Assembly (NCBI RefSeq): GCF_039541855.1 | Contig: NZ_BAABHA010000002.1 | Location: 124,001 to 188,000 of the forward strand | DNA length: 64,000 bases | DNA from: Solirubrum koreensis | GTDB lineage: Bacteria > Bacteroidota > Bacteroidia > Cytophagales > Hymenobacteraceae | Direction: 5' to 3' | In this document: positions 8,222 to 15,770 of the stretch, in pieces | How the letters are laid out: every line of letters starts with the position of its first letter | Position numbering within the stretch: the first letter of the stretch is position 1 | Notes under the pieces: model-generated | What the model saw: only the letters and a program-made list of their open reading frames with translations | What the model was told of the DNA's origin: nothing | Database searches by the model: none | Position numbers and translations under genes: made by a program

Positions 8222-8785
8222 ATGACGACACGAACATTAATAATCATATCGACATTGACTGTTTTGTTTTTCAGTTCTTGCAAGTCGACACCAGACTTGA
8301 CAGAGGACGAAGTTTATACTATCATAAACGAAATTATTGCAGACGACAGTTTATACATAGATAGAGTGTGCTGGAAATTTCAAGACTTGCAATTGACTGA
8401 CGAATACAAGAAAGAATTCACACAAGACGACATTTCATTTATTACTGGACAAAGTTCGCAATTCAAGAACTTAAAGGTAAAACCCAATAAATTAAAGTGG
8501 TATAAAAGACGCAGCAAGACATTTGAATTTACAACAGTTGACACAGTTTGCGACCAAGGAATTTTACACCATATTTCTTTCCCTCTTATTTCAGCGGACA
8601 GACAAAAAGTAATAATAGAATTTCAAGAAGACTGCAATTGTATGTTAGGTGGACAAGGTGGTAAAGACTTATACGAGAAACAAAATGGACATTGGGTTCG
8701 GACAAAAGGGTTTGACCATTGGATAAGCGAAAACAAAAAATGGAAAGACGAAAAACAACTACTGGTAACAGCACATTTGCAATAG
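8222..8785 (+). CDS. Cassette gene 1: small lipoprotein of unknown function
   Basis: A 187-residue protein starting MTTRTLIIISTLTVLFFSSCKS, a signal peptide with lipobox FSSC, so probably lipidated and exported. The rest is rich in Lys, Asp and Glu, with no motif I recognise. The last codons (ACA GCA CAT TTG CAA TAG) lie inside the attC-like repeat, so the C-terminus TAHLQ is encoded by the recombination site. Base composition is strongly AT-rich compared with pyrG and the downstream genes. ATG 8222 follows the core-like GTTACCA by about 8 bases; an in-frame start at 8186 would lie across the upstream repeat and is not favoured. Confidence 0.75.
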   Translation: MTTRTLIIISTLTVLFFSSCKSTPDLTEDEVYTIINEIIADDSLYIDRVCWKFQDLQLTDEYKKEFTQDDISFITGQSSQFKNLKVKPNKLKWYKRRSKTFEFTTVDTVCDQGILHHISFPLISADRQKVIIEFQEDCNCMLGGQGGKDLYEKQNGHWVRTKGFDHWISENKKWKDEKQLLVTAHLQ

Positions 8786-8894
8786 GCGGGGTTTCGTTCT
8801 CCGCAGAAAGTTTTGTGGTTACAGAAAGTTTTTATCTTCGAATAAAGTTTTGTGGTGAAAAGCCCGCCCATCGCAAATCTGCAAACCGTTAGCG
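8767..8894 (+). repeat. attC-like site 1
   Basis: The left end AACAGCACATTTGCAATAGG at 8767-8786 pairs with the right arm CCATCGCAAATCTGCAAACC at 8868-8887. The right arm carries extra unpaired bases next to the GTT core at 8888-8894, the asymmetry expected of attC. The internal stretch has the near-direct repeat AAGTTTTGTGGT (8809 and 8845). The outer arms are almost identical to those of site 3. Confidence 0.65.
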
Positions 8895-8903
8895 GTAATT
8901 ATA

Positions 8904-9419
8904 ATGAAACTTCAACCTTGTATATTTTTATCTATGGCTTTAGGCGTTTTTAGTTGCAATTATAAAAGTAACTCGACGGACAATCCCAAGCCCAAAATGA
9001 AAATCCTATTTGAGGTTATACCAGAAGACTATGAAAGAAACTTGTATTCTGTCGAGTGGAAAGATACTTTAGGGCAATCAGAAGGTTATCAGAAAAGCAA
9101 CCTAATCAAGCGACCCAAAGAAGTTTGGTGTGTGATAACCAATGACCGTAAAGACACCTTAGGTTATTATCAAGGACTTAGCACGGCACAGACATTCGCG
9201 AGCTTTCAATCCAAGGACACAATTGTGACTTTAAATTTTATGACTGGATTGAATTTCTTTACAGACAAATTTGCCAACGAACAAAGTATGGTAGACTATG
9301 AGAAAACAGCCCGTGACTATTCAATGGATAATAAATTACCAATCCATTTTGAACCGATTCAAATAAATTTAAAGAGTGACTTGCGAAAAAAAATTGACAT
9401 AGAACTTAAAGAGAAATAA
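8904..9419 (+). CDS. Cassette gene 2: small lipoprotein of unknown function
   Basis: A 171-residue protein. It begins MKLQPCIFLSMALGVFSCNY, a short signal peptide with a lipobox-like VFSC, so it is probably a lipoprotein. The mature part is hydrophilic and mixed alpha/beta in appearance, with aromatic-rich strands such as KEVWCVITNDRKDTLGYY; I do not recognise a family. The ATG lies about 10 bases after the GTTAGCG core of attC-like site 1, with no room for its own promoter, so it would depend on read-through from upstream. Codon usage is AT-rich like its neighbours in the array and unlike the rest of the window. Confidence 0.75.
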   Translation: MKLQPCIFLSMALGVFSCNYKSNSTDNPKPKMKILFEVIPEDYERNLYSVEWKDTLGQSEGYQKSNLIKRPKEVWCVITNDRKDTLGYYQGLSTAQTFASFQSKDTIVTLNFMTGLNFFTDKFANEQSMVDYEKTARDYSMDNKLPIHFEPIQINLKSDLRKKIDIELKEK

Positions 9420-9423
9420 CTAC

Positions 9424-9620
9424 CGCTAACATTGCATTGGCAATATGGCGGGGTGAAGAATATATTCTCAGCTTTTTGTTCGCTTTTGAGCTTTGGTTTC
9501 GGCAGACAGATAACGCTGAGCATTAGAATAAACAATGAGCTTCTGTATCTTTAATCAGCAGCGGCAACCGGCTGACTGAATACAGAATACCGCCACATCG
9601 CCAATGCTTCAACGTTAGGC
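9424..9620 (+). repeat. attC-like site 2
   Basis: The left end CGCTAACATTGCATTGGCAA (9424-9443) continues into TATGGCGGGG. The right end ACCGCCACATCGCCAATGCT (9589-9608) runs into TCAACGTTAGGC, ending in the core GTTAGGC at 9614-9620. That core matches the attC R' consensus GTTRRRY. The arms pair over about 25 positions with a few mismatches and extra bases in the right arm. At about 197 bp it is longer than sites 1 and 3 and differs from them in sequence but not in structure. Confidence 0.68.
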
Positions 9621-9643
9621 ATAATAGTAAGACACCCGAAATT

Positions 9644-10090
9644 ATGAGAGATATTCTAAATCAACTTGAACATTTAATGTATGGATATAATTATCAAGTG
9701 ACATTTGGAATTGACATTTTTGAAAATTGTACCAACCTTGACGAATTTCAAATCAACCTGAAAAAAAGATTTCCTGACTCTAGACCAGAAATTGCAAATC
9801 TTATTCCGTTTAATGTTGAAGAATTCTGGGACGAAATAAATTTTGGTCTAAGCTACAGAGGCGACAGCACCGCTGGTTTGACACTGGACGAAAAGAAAAA
9901 TGAGAAGTTGGAAAAATTACAACTTGCTTACAAAGACTTTCTTAGACAATTCATCAATGAAAATACAAAAATCTTTAGCTACCCTGACGAAGAAGGAATA
10001 CCAGGCTATCCTGTATATTGGGATTATAGATTTGTAATGCAAACTGACAACGACAAATGCTTATTTATTTATGGTTCATCCTCAGACTGA
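9644..10090 (+). CDS. Cassette gene 3: cytosolic protein of unknown function
   Basis: A 148-residue acidic protein with no signal peptide or membrane segment. Aromatic-rich and Asp/Glu-rich stretches such as NVEEFWDEINFGLSYRGD and YPVYWDYRFVMQTDNDKC suggest a compact alpha/beta fold. Small acidic proteins of this kind in cassette arrays are sometimes immunity or stress proteins, but nothing here proves that. The ATG lies 23 bases after the GTTAGGC core of site 2, and the stop is 12 bases before the GCCTAAC core of site 3. It is AT-rich like the other two cassette genes. Confidence 0.75.
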   Translation: MRDILNQLEHLMYGYNYQVTFGIDIFENCTNLDEFQINLKKRFPDSRPEIANLIPFNVEEFWDEINFGLSYRGDSTAGLTLDEKKNEKLEKLQLAYKDFLRQFINENTKIFSYPDEEGIPGYPVYWDYRFVMQTDNDKCLFIYGSSSD

Positions 10091-10102
10091 CAGAACCACT
10101 AT

Positions 10103-10234
10103 GCCTAACAGCACATTTGCAATAGGCGGGGTTTTGTGCTCCGCAGACAGTTTAGTGGTAGCCGAAAGTTTTGTGCTCCGTATCAACATTAGTGGTAAAA
10201 AGCCCGCCCATCGCAAATCTGCCAAACGCTATCC
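10103..10234 (+). repeat. attC-like site 3
   Basis: The left core GCCTAAC (10103-10109) matches RYYYAAC exactly and is followed by AGCACATTTGCAATAGGCGG, identical to site 1. The right arm GCCCGCCCATCGCAAATCTG (10202-10221) is also identical to site 1. The right core is degraded: CGCTATCC stands where site 1 has CGTTAGCG. That fits a terminal cassette whose outer boundary has decayed. A short ORF across it (10071-10280) is an artefact of the repeat. Confidence 0.63.
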
Positions 10235-10521
10235 GCTACTTTTGATAATAATGCAATGGCGCGAGTTCTTCGCAGCGTAACTCGTGCCTATTCTCTGATA
10301 CTGTTCCAACGGCAACCAGACACCGTGCCGCACAAGTGCCATCGTTTGAGCCGGCCATAAGAGCCGCACGGCCTGACACGAGTAACATTATGCCCGTGCC
10401 ACGCTCTACTAAACCATTTACAGATTACCATTCCGTTTTGTAGACTACCCCGTTTGCACAGCAATCAAAGTCTACACATATTGTAGACTTCACGAAAGCA
10501 TCAGCAAAATAAGTCTACACT
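10235..10521. other. Gene-free stretch between cassette array and XRE-type gene
   Basis: No gene is evident. A hairpin GGCGCGAGTT/AACTCGTGCC lies at 10258-10288. A partner inverted copy, GACACGAGTAAC, at 10375-10386 could be the remnant of a further recombination site. The right part (10439-10519) contains the operator repeats of the downstream gene. Confidence 0.5.
10439..10519 (+). promoter_or_regulatory. TGTAGACT operator repeats upstream of the XRE-type gene
   Basis: TGTAGACT occurs at 10439-10446. A perfect dyad, AAGTCTACA-catat-TGTAGACTT, lies at 10468-10490 (9-bp arms, 5-bp spacer). A further half-site AAGTCTACA is at 10511-10519, only 2 bases before the GTG start. Such spacing is typical of an operator bound by a dimeric HTH protein; autoregulation by the adjacent gene is the simplest inference. 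Confidence 0.55.
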
Positions 10522-11127
10522 GTGCCGCGCCCTCCCCTATCCTCCGATACCGCCGTAGCGGCCCTGCGGGACTACTTTGGCTTCACGCAGCTTGACGTAG
10601 CCGCTTGGCTGGGTGTCAGCAAAGCCCAGGCCGGCCACCTGGAAACCGGCCGGCGCGGCCTCAGCGAAGCCGCCGCCAAAGCCCTGGCCCCGCTGCTGCG
10701 GCACTTGCCACCGGCCCAGCCCGCCGCCTCGCCCCCGCCCGCCGCCGCCGGGCCCGCGCTGGCTCTGGCACCGCCCGAGGCCGCCCCGCTCGCGGCCCGC
10801 CTCGACTATTGCCAGCACCACGCCCGCCGCCTGCGCCGCGCCTTGCGCCCCCTGCAAGCCCAGGCCACCCTGGCCGCCCGTTGGGCCGCGCTGCTACCGG
10901 CCATCCGGGCCGAGCTACCGCCCGACCCCGGCCCCGCCGCCGCGCCCAACCCGGCCACCCACTGGCCGGCGTGGCTCAGCTGGCAGCGCCACCGCTGGCT
11001 AGCCCAGCGCCCCACCGCCCTGCCGCCCCACCTGAGCGCCCGTTACCACCTGCTGCGCCTGCAAGCCGAAGCCCTGGAAACCGAAGCCGCCGCGTTGCGG
11101 GCCCTGCTGCCGCCCACGGCCTCTTGA
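10522..11127 (+). CDS. XRE-family helix-turn-helix protein with Ala/Pro-rich linker
   Basis: A 201-residue protein from a GTG start. Residues 10-58 form a Cro/C1-type HTH, with FTQLDVAAWLGVSKAQAGHLETGRR showing the two-helix recognition unit. An Ala/Pro linker (about 63-95) and a helical, Arg/Leu/Ala-rich C-terminal part follow. The C-terminal region has no recognised domain. The gene is extremely GC-rich, in sharp contrast to the cassette genes just upstream. TGTAGACT operators cover its promoter, suggesting autoregulation. What it controls besides itself cannot be told. Confidence 0.72.
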   Translation: MPRPPLSSDTAVAALRDYFGFTQLDVAAWLGVSKAQAGHLETGRRGLSEAAAKALAPLLRHLPPAQPAASPPPAAAGPALALAPPEAAPLAARLDYCQHHARRLRRALRPLQAQATLAARWAALLPAIRAELPPDPGPAAAPNPATHWPAWLSWQRHRWLAQRPTALPPHLSARYHLLRLQAEALETEAAALRALLPPTAS

Positions 11128-11287
11128 AGCGGGCGGGCAGCGAGCCGAGCCCGTGAGGCCGCTCCTGCTCCGCCATCCCCGCCTCGCAAAAAAGGTGCGG
11201 CGGGCAGCACGGCGCATAATATTCATTCTATCCTATACGTTCTGGGTCCACTCTTTATTATCCACCATTTATCCCCGTTTGTCCATC

Positions 11288-11707
11288 ATGGCATACGACG
11301 TTAACACCCTCAAAGACCGGGCGCAGTGCCTGGAAGCCAAAGCCAGTCTGGAAGCCGAAATCGACGGCTACCAGAACCGCGACCAGAACCTGGCCTACCA
11401 GGACCGCCGCGAAGACCGCGCCGGCGCCTCGGCCGCCTCGCGCCTGGCCACGGCCACCGACCGCGTGAATTACCTCACCGAGCAGCTGGCCCGCCCCGAC
11501 CTCGCGGCCGCCGACCGGCAGCGCTACGACGACCAGCTGCTGACGGCCAATTACCAGAAAGCCCGCCTGACCAACCGCACGGCCAACAGCGGCGGCACCG
11601 CCGCCTTCCTGGCCGACGTGGACGCCGACCAGGTCGACGCGCAAGTGGCGCTGCTCACCGGAGCCATTGCCGCGGTGCAAGCCCGCCACGACGCGTTGCC
11701 GGCTTAG
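11288..11707 (+). CDS. Small coiled-coil protein of unknown function
   Basis: A 139-residue, Ala/Asp/Arg-rich, almost wholly helical protein beginning MAYDVNTLKDRAQCLEAKASL. Heptad-like spacing of Leu/Ala runs through residues 5-100, so a coiled coil is likely. There is no signal peptide and no known domain. ATG 11288 is chosen; an in-frame upstream extension to 11153 would add a Trp/Phe-rich stretch unlike the rest. A strong terminator follows 22 bases after the stop. Confidence 0.65.
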   Translation: MAYDVNTLKDRAQCLEAKASLEAEIDGYQNRDQNLAYQDRREDRAGASAASRLATATDRVNYLTEQLARPDLAAADRQRYDDQLLTANYQKARLTNRTANSGGTAAFLADVDADQVDAQVALLTGAIAAVQARHDALPA

Positions 11708-11728
11708 GCACCGTTGACTTGCCTGCAC

Positions 11729-11764
11729 AGAGCCCCCGGCCATGGCGGCCGGGGGCTCTTTTTT
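11729..11764 (+). terminator. Rho-independent terminator
   Basis: AGAGCCCCCGGCC pairs with GGCCGGGGGCTCT (13 bp, 5-base loop), followed by six T, just after the coiled-coil gene. Confidence 0.88.
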
Positions 11765-12106
11765 GTTGGTGAATACACGGGAGAACGGCATCGGTCACTC
11801 CGCACGGCACCAGCTCTACACCAAGCGGCCTTGCGTTGCCCTTGGCTGCTGTGCTACCCGTTGTTCCACGGCTGGTGGATGTGCAGTGCACAGCCGGCAA
11901 GACTGCCGCATCAACGGGCTCGTGCGCAGCACCGCATAGCCTGCGCCAACAGCTAACCCGGCGGCAGGAGTTGTTTACCGCGGTTTTAAACTATGATTTT
12001 GTTTATAATTTATTTAATAGTTATTTCACGCCATGCAATTGAAAACTGCATACACCACACCCATATATGGTGGTGGCATCCCACTCTTCCTTTTACCCTG
12101 CCGCCT
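11765..12106. other. Gene-free stretch before a small secreted-protein gene
   Basis: Short overlapping reading frames here have no start context, composition or homology that I can support. The right part (11985-12030) is AT-rich and probably holds the promoter of the gene at 12107, but no clean TAnnTTTG box was found. Confidence 0.5.
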
Positions 12107-12325
12107 ATGAAACTCGCTACGCTACTCCTGTTACTACTTTTCTCGGCCACCACGCTACCGGCCAGAGCGGCATTATCCGACGATACCACCAAGCCCAATC
12201 CCAAAAAAGAGACCAAGGAACAGAAAGAGGTTAAGCCTGAGAAAACACGCGTCCGGCTGTTTGCACCCCGTAAAAAAGAGCTGTCTTACGTTCGGGCCAT
12301 GCGACGCAACGAAGTGCTGCGCTAG
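12107..12325 (+). CDS. Small secreted Lys-rich protein of unknown function
   Basis: A 72-residue protein: MKLATLLLLLLFSATTLPARA is a signal peptide with an ARA cleavage site. The mature part of about 50 residues is rich in Lys, Glu and Arg, with KPNPKKETKEQKEVKPEK followed by a basic tail. No family is recognised. The presence of a good signal peptide and a following terminator (12432-12468) argue that it is real; it could also be a lineage-specific orphan. Confidence 0.5.
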   Translation: MKLATLLLLLLFSATTLPARAALSDDTTKPNPKKETKEQKEVKPEKTRVRLFAPRKKELSYVRAMRRNEVLR

Positions 12326-12431
12326 CGGCTTCGGGCATAACAGAGCCAGTTTTTCAGGCGGTGCCGTAGCAACGTTTCCCGCATTGAACACTGGCTTAAG
12401 CGCCGCACAATCACGCAAGGGTCCAATAACT

Positions 12432-12468
12432 ACAGAAGCCCCCGGTCGCAGTGACCGGGGGCTTCTGT
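12432..12468. terminator. Bidirectional terminator
   Basis: ACAGAAGCCCCCGGTC and GACCGGGGGCTTCTGT form a perfect 16-bp stem with a 5-base loop, between the convergent genes 12107-12325 and 12504-13550. Confidence 0.82.
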
Positions 12469-12503
12469 GTGAGGGAGCCAAAGTAAGACCAGATGCTTAC
12501 CGC

Positions 12504-13550
12504 TTACGGGCTAACCAGGTTAATGCTGACGTTGAAGTACGGCGCGTTGGCCAGGTCGTTGGTAAACCGCTCCGGGTCGTCGCCGGTCGGGTTCTGGTTG
12601 TCGAAGGCATTGAAGCGCCAGTTGTAGCGCAGGCCGGCCTGGGCCGACAGCCACACGAAACCTGCCAGCTGCCGCTCGTAGGTAATGCGGGGCTTTAGCT
12701 CGCCGCGGCGCAGGTACAAATCGCGCCCGTTCACGGCCCCGAGGTAGTAGGCGTTGCCCTCAATCTCGTAGCCCAGCATCAATAGCGACGTGGTGCCAAA
12801 GCTGCGGCGCAGGTTCACGCGGGCCGGAAAGATGGCCTCCACGCCCCATTTCGGGCTGAAAGTGCGGTTGTAGAATACCACCGGAATGTGCAGCAGCTGG
12901 CCGGCGCGGTAGGTGCGCGTTACGCCCAGGCCCCACATGAAATTGTCGGAACGCTTCCAGCCGAAAATACCCGTGCCGCTGTAGGTCACGGCTTTGCCGC
13001 TCACGTCGTCGAGGTTGCGGTAGTTGCCGTTGAGGTCGGCGTTGGCCTGCACAATCAGGAAGTGCTTCTCGTTAAAGGGCTTGAAGGCGGTGGCGTTAAA
13101 GCCCGTGGAGCGCAACCCCCGGTTGAGGGCTCGGAACTGCGCCGACCGCTCGGGGTTGGCAATCCGGACGCCGGTGTTCCAGTACGTGAGGCCGAGGTTC
13201 AGAATGAAGTTAGAGCGCGAAATAACCGGTGCATTCACGCCCAGGCGCACCCCGCCGAAGCGGTTTACCGGCTGCGTAATGGCGGTGGCCGGCGCCGGAT
13301 CGGCAACCCCGGTATGGGGGCCGGTGGAGGTAATATCGAACGACGGCTGGAACTCGTAGCCCACCGAAATCAGCTTGGTGGGGCTTAGGTAAAGCACCTT
13401 CTGGGTGGCGTAAGCCTGTGCCTTTTTGTCGTCGGCGTCGCCGAACTCGCCGAAGTCCAGGGAATCGGCGGGCGTGGTTTGAGCCAATGCCGGTACTGAC
13501 GCGGTTAACGCCAGGGCCAGCGCGAGGAGGGGAAATACAGGTTTGTTCAT
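12504..13550 (-). CDS. DUF6268 family outer-membrane protein
   Basis: A 348-residue protein with signal peptide MNKPVFPLLALALALTASVPALA (cleavage after ALA). The mature part consists of alternating aromatic beta-strands such as KLISVGYEFQPSFDI, FILNLGLTYWNTGV and LRYNWRFNAFDN and should form an outer-membrane barrel. The DUF6268 assignment is from overall pattern; the function is unknown. It starts 7 bp after the stop of the DUF2147 gene, so the two form an operon. Confidence 0.75.
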   Translation of the reverse strand: MNKPVFPLLALALALTASVPALAQTTPADSLDFGEFGDADDKKAQAYATQKVLYLSPTKLISVGYEFQPSFDITSTGPHTGVADPAPATAITQPVNRFGGVRLGVNAPVISRSNFILNLGLTYWNTGVRIANPERSAQFRALNRGLRSTGFNATAFKPFNEKHFLIVQANADLNGNYRNLDDVSGKAVTYSGTGIFGWKRSDNFMWGLGVTRTYRAGQLLHIPVVFYNRTFSPKWGVEAIFPARVNLRRSFGTTSLLMLGYEIEGNAYYLGAVNGRDLYLRRGELKPRITYERQLAGFVWLSAQAGLRYNWRFNAFDNQNPTGDDPERFTNDLANAPYFNVSINLVSP

Positions 13551-13557
13551 GCGCGGC

Positions 13558-14013
13558 CTAGCCCTTCTTTACCTGCCGTTTCCATACATCGGTGCGGCCG
13601 AAGAGCGACACGCCGATGAAGCCCCGCACTTCGAGGGTATTGGCATCGATGAGCTTCATTTCGCAGGAGTAGTCGTTGCCCGTTTTGGGGTCGTACACGT
13701 TGCCCGAGTCCCAGGTGTTTTCGCCGGCATACACAAAGTCGCGCAGGTTTTCGAGGCCTTTCAGGGGGCGTTTGCGCAGCTTTTCTTCGGGGTTGTTCAC
13801 ATCGGTGCGGGGAGTGCCGTCGGGGTTGTTCGCCACTTTTAGCCACACCACCCGGCCGTAGTACTTGTCGCCCTTTTTGTAAATCTGGACCATGCCGGTG
13901 CCTTCACCATTTTTCCAGACGCCCAGCACGTCGTCGGGGTTCTTGGCCAGCGCCCAAGAGAGGGTGGTGCCCAACAGCAGGGCGACCAGCAAGATGTGTT
14001 TCAACCAGTTCAT
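13558..14013 (-). CDS. DUF2147 domain secreted protein
   Basis: A 151-residue protein. A signal peptide (MNWLKHILLVALLLGTTLSWALA) is followed by the DUF2147 signature: VLGVWKNGEGTGMVQIYKKGDKYYGRVVWLK near the N-terminus and WDSGNVYDPKTGNDYSCEM in the middle. DUF2147 proteins are exported, lipocalin-like beta proteins of unknown role. The ATG at 14013 gives the signal peptide; the longer frame to 14067 does not. It lies just upstream of the DUF6268 gene in the same operon. Confidence 0.85.
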   Translation of the reverse strand: MNWLKHILLVALLLGTTLSWALAKNPDDVLGVWKNGEGTGMVQIYKKGDKYYGRVVWLKVANNPDGTPRTDVNNPEEKLRKRPLKGLENLRDFVYAGENTWDSGNVYDPKTGNDYSCEMKLIDANTLEVRGFIGVSLFGRTDVWKRQVKKG

Positions 14014-14187
14014 GGATTCACTTTTTGAGTGGGGATTTGGCATAAAACTATTCCAATAAGCCCTCAAATAAAAGTATTGCTATCATAAATTTTGACTGAG
14101 CTATGATTCCCGCGCTTTTCCAGAAGCCGCGAAGCCGGAGGTTTTCACATGCGTTACTCGGCCGGCGCGCCGTAGCTTAGGCGTCTG

Positions 14188-15540
14188 ATGCGTCGCCTGT
14201 TTCTCATAGTTGCCGGTTTGGCCCTGCGCGCAGCCGTTGCCACGGCCCAAACCACCCCGCCTACCGCGCCTCCTCCCCTGCCCGCCGCGCCCACCGATTG
14301 GCTGCTGCGCGAGCTGGAGGCTTCGCCCGTGCTGCGCCAGCACCACGCTGGCCTGCAGCTCACCGATGTGGCCACCGGCCAAAACCTGCTGAGCTGGCAC
14401 GCCGAGCAGTATTTCACGCCGGCCAGCACCCACAAGCTGCTCACGCTTTACGCGGCCCTGCGCATGCTGCCCGATTCGGTACCCAGTCTGCACTACCTCA
14501 TCCGCGGCGACACGCTGCTGGTGCGCGGTACCGGCGACCCTACCCTGCTCCACGGCGACGTGCCTTCGGCCCGGGCTTATACCTTTATGCAGCGCTGGCC
14601 GGGGCCGCTGGTGCTCTGCTCCACGCCGTACGCCGAGCCGGTTTTTGGTCCCGGCTGGACCTGGGACGATTTCCCCTACTACTTCCAGCCCGAGCGCGGC
14701 ACCTTCCCCATTTACGGCCACACCGTGCGCTTTTACGCCCGCCAGCCCGGCCGCGCCCCGGTAGTACAGCCCCGCACTTTCCGGCCCTTAGTGCAGGCCG
14801 CGCCACCCGGCGCCACCAGCCCCGACCACGTACGGCGCGAAGTGGAAGCCAACCGCTACACGTGGTTTCCTTCCCCAAAAGCCTGGGTTGATGAAAGCCC
14901 GTTCCGCACCAGCCCCGAGCTGCTGCTCGCGCTGCTGCGCGACACCCTGCACCGCGACGTGCAGCCCGGCCGCTGGCAATTGCGGCCCGGTGAGCAGCCG
15001 CGCACCCTCCACGGCCTGCCCATCGATTCGCTGCTGCGCCGCACCATTCGCGTGAGCGACAACCTGCTGGCCGAACAGCTGCTGCTGCTCTGCTCGGCTC
15101 AGCTCGGCCACGATTCGCTTAGTGCGGGCCGCGTTATCCGGCACGTGCGCCGCCAAGGCTGGCTGCGCGGCCTGCCCGACTCCACAGCATGGGTGGACGG
15201 CTCGGGCCTGTCGCGCCTGAACCTGACTACGCCGCGCAACCAAGTGGCACTGCTGCTCAAGCTGCATCAACTGGTGCCCGAGCCGCGGTTGCTGAGCCTG
15301 CTGGCGGCTGGTGGCGGGCAAGGCACGTTGCGGCGCGCGTTTCGGCCGCTCGATAAAAAGCCGTGGCTGTGGGGCAAAACCGGCACGCTCTCGAACAACC
15401 ACAACCTGTGCGGCTTCGTGCGCACCAAGGCGGGTCACCTGCTGGCGTTCAGCTTTATGAACAACAACCACTTGGCCGAAAGCCCCGTCATTAGGCGCGA
15501 AATGGAACGGCTGCTAACACTGGTGCGGGAACAGTTGTAG
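14188..15540 (+). CDS. dacB: D-alanyl-D-alanine carboxypeptidase/endopeptidase, PBP4 (peptidase S13) family
   Basis: A 450-residue exported penicillin-binding protein that trims or cuts peptidoglycan cross-links in the periplasm. A signal peptide ends near residue 20. All three active-site motifs are present: SxxK at S80-T-H-K83, SDN at S290-D291-N292 and KTG at K397-T398-G399. The spacing of about 200 residues between SxxK and SDN is the hallmark of class C PBPs (PBP4). It is divergent from the DUF2147 gene, with about 170 bp between them. The carboxypeptidase versus endopeptidase balance cannot be read from sequence. Confidence 0.9.
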   Translation: MRRLFLIVAGLALRAAVATAQTTPPTAPPPLPAAPTDWLLRELEASPVLRQHHAGLQLTDVATGQNLLSWHAEQYFTPASTHKLLTLYAALRMLPDSVPSLHYLIRGDTLLVRGTGDPTLLHGDVPSARAYTFMQRWPGPLVLCSTPYAEPVFGPGWTWDDFPYYFQPERGTFPIYGHTVRFYARQPGRAPVVQPRTFRPLVQAAPPGATSPDHVRREVEANRYTWFPSPKAWVDESPFRTSPELLLALLRDTLHRDVQPGRWQLRPGEQPRTLHGLPIDSLLRRTIRVSDNLLAEQLLLLCSAQLGHDSLSAGRVIRHVRRQGWLRGLPDSTAWVDGSGLSRLNLTTPRNQVALLLKLHQLVPEPRLLSLLAAGGGQGTLRRAFRPLDKKPWLWGKTGTLSNNHNLCGFVRTKAGHLLAFSFMNNNHLAESPVIRREMERLLTLVREQL

Positions 15541-15770
15541 GCGTTGGAAACCGTGCGGCAGCGTCTCGTTCTGGGAATACCCGGGTCTTGCTCATTTCAA
15601 GCTTGGGCTGGCTGGCGCGCAAAATGTTCCACGCACAATTAATTACTAATCAGTCGTTTTCAACACACACACCCGAAGGTTCCACAAAAAAAGTAGGCGT
15701 TTTCCCGCCGCTTTCCCCTATTTTTGGTTTCCAGTCGGCCCTAATTTGGCCGGCGGGTTCCCGAGCGAGT

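Larger units (their letters stand above)
8207..10234 (+). mobile_element. Integron-like gene-cassette array (three orphan genes, three attC-like sites, no integrase in view)
   Basis: A block of plainly AT-rich sequence within a GC-rich chromosome. It consists of three single-gene units in the same orientation. Each gene is followed by an imperfect palindrome with AAC-type left and GTT-type right ends (8767-8894, 9424-9620, 10103-10234). The next ATG starts 10-25 bases after each GTT core, as in integron cassettes. The first unit is preceded by GTTACCAGTAATTGTATG, which closely resembles the junction GTTAGCGGTAATTATAATG after site 1. An attC array lacking an integrase would be called a CALIN. 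Identification rests on structure read by eye, without a covariance-model search. Confidence 0.68.

Noticed and set aside
10071..10280. A 69-codon ORF across attC-like site 3
   Set aside because: It consists almost entirely of the repeat sequence; similar artefacts arise at any copy of the site.
11714..12042. Several overlapping short ORFs between 11714 and 12042
   Set aside because: They lack plausible start context and composition and overlap each other in different frames; only the gene at 12107 has a signal peptide.
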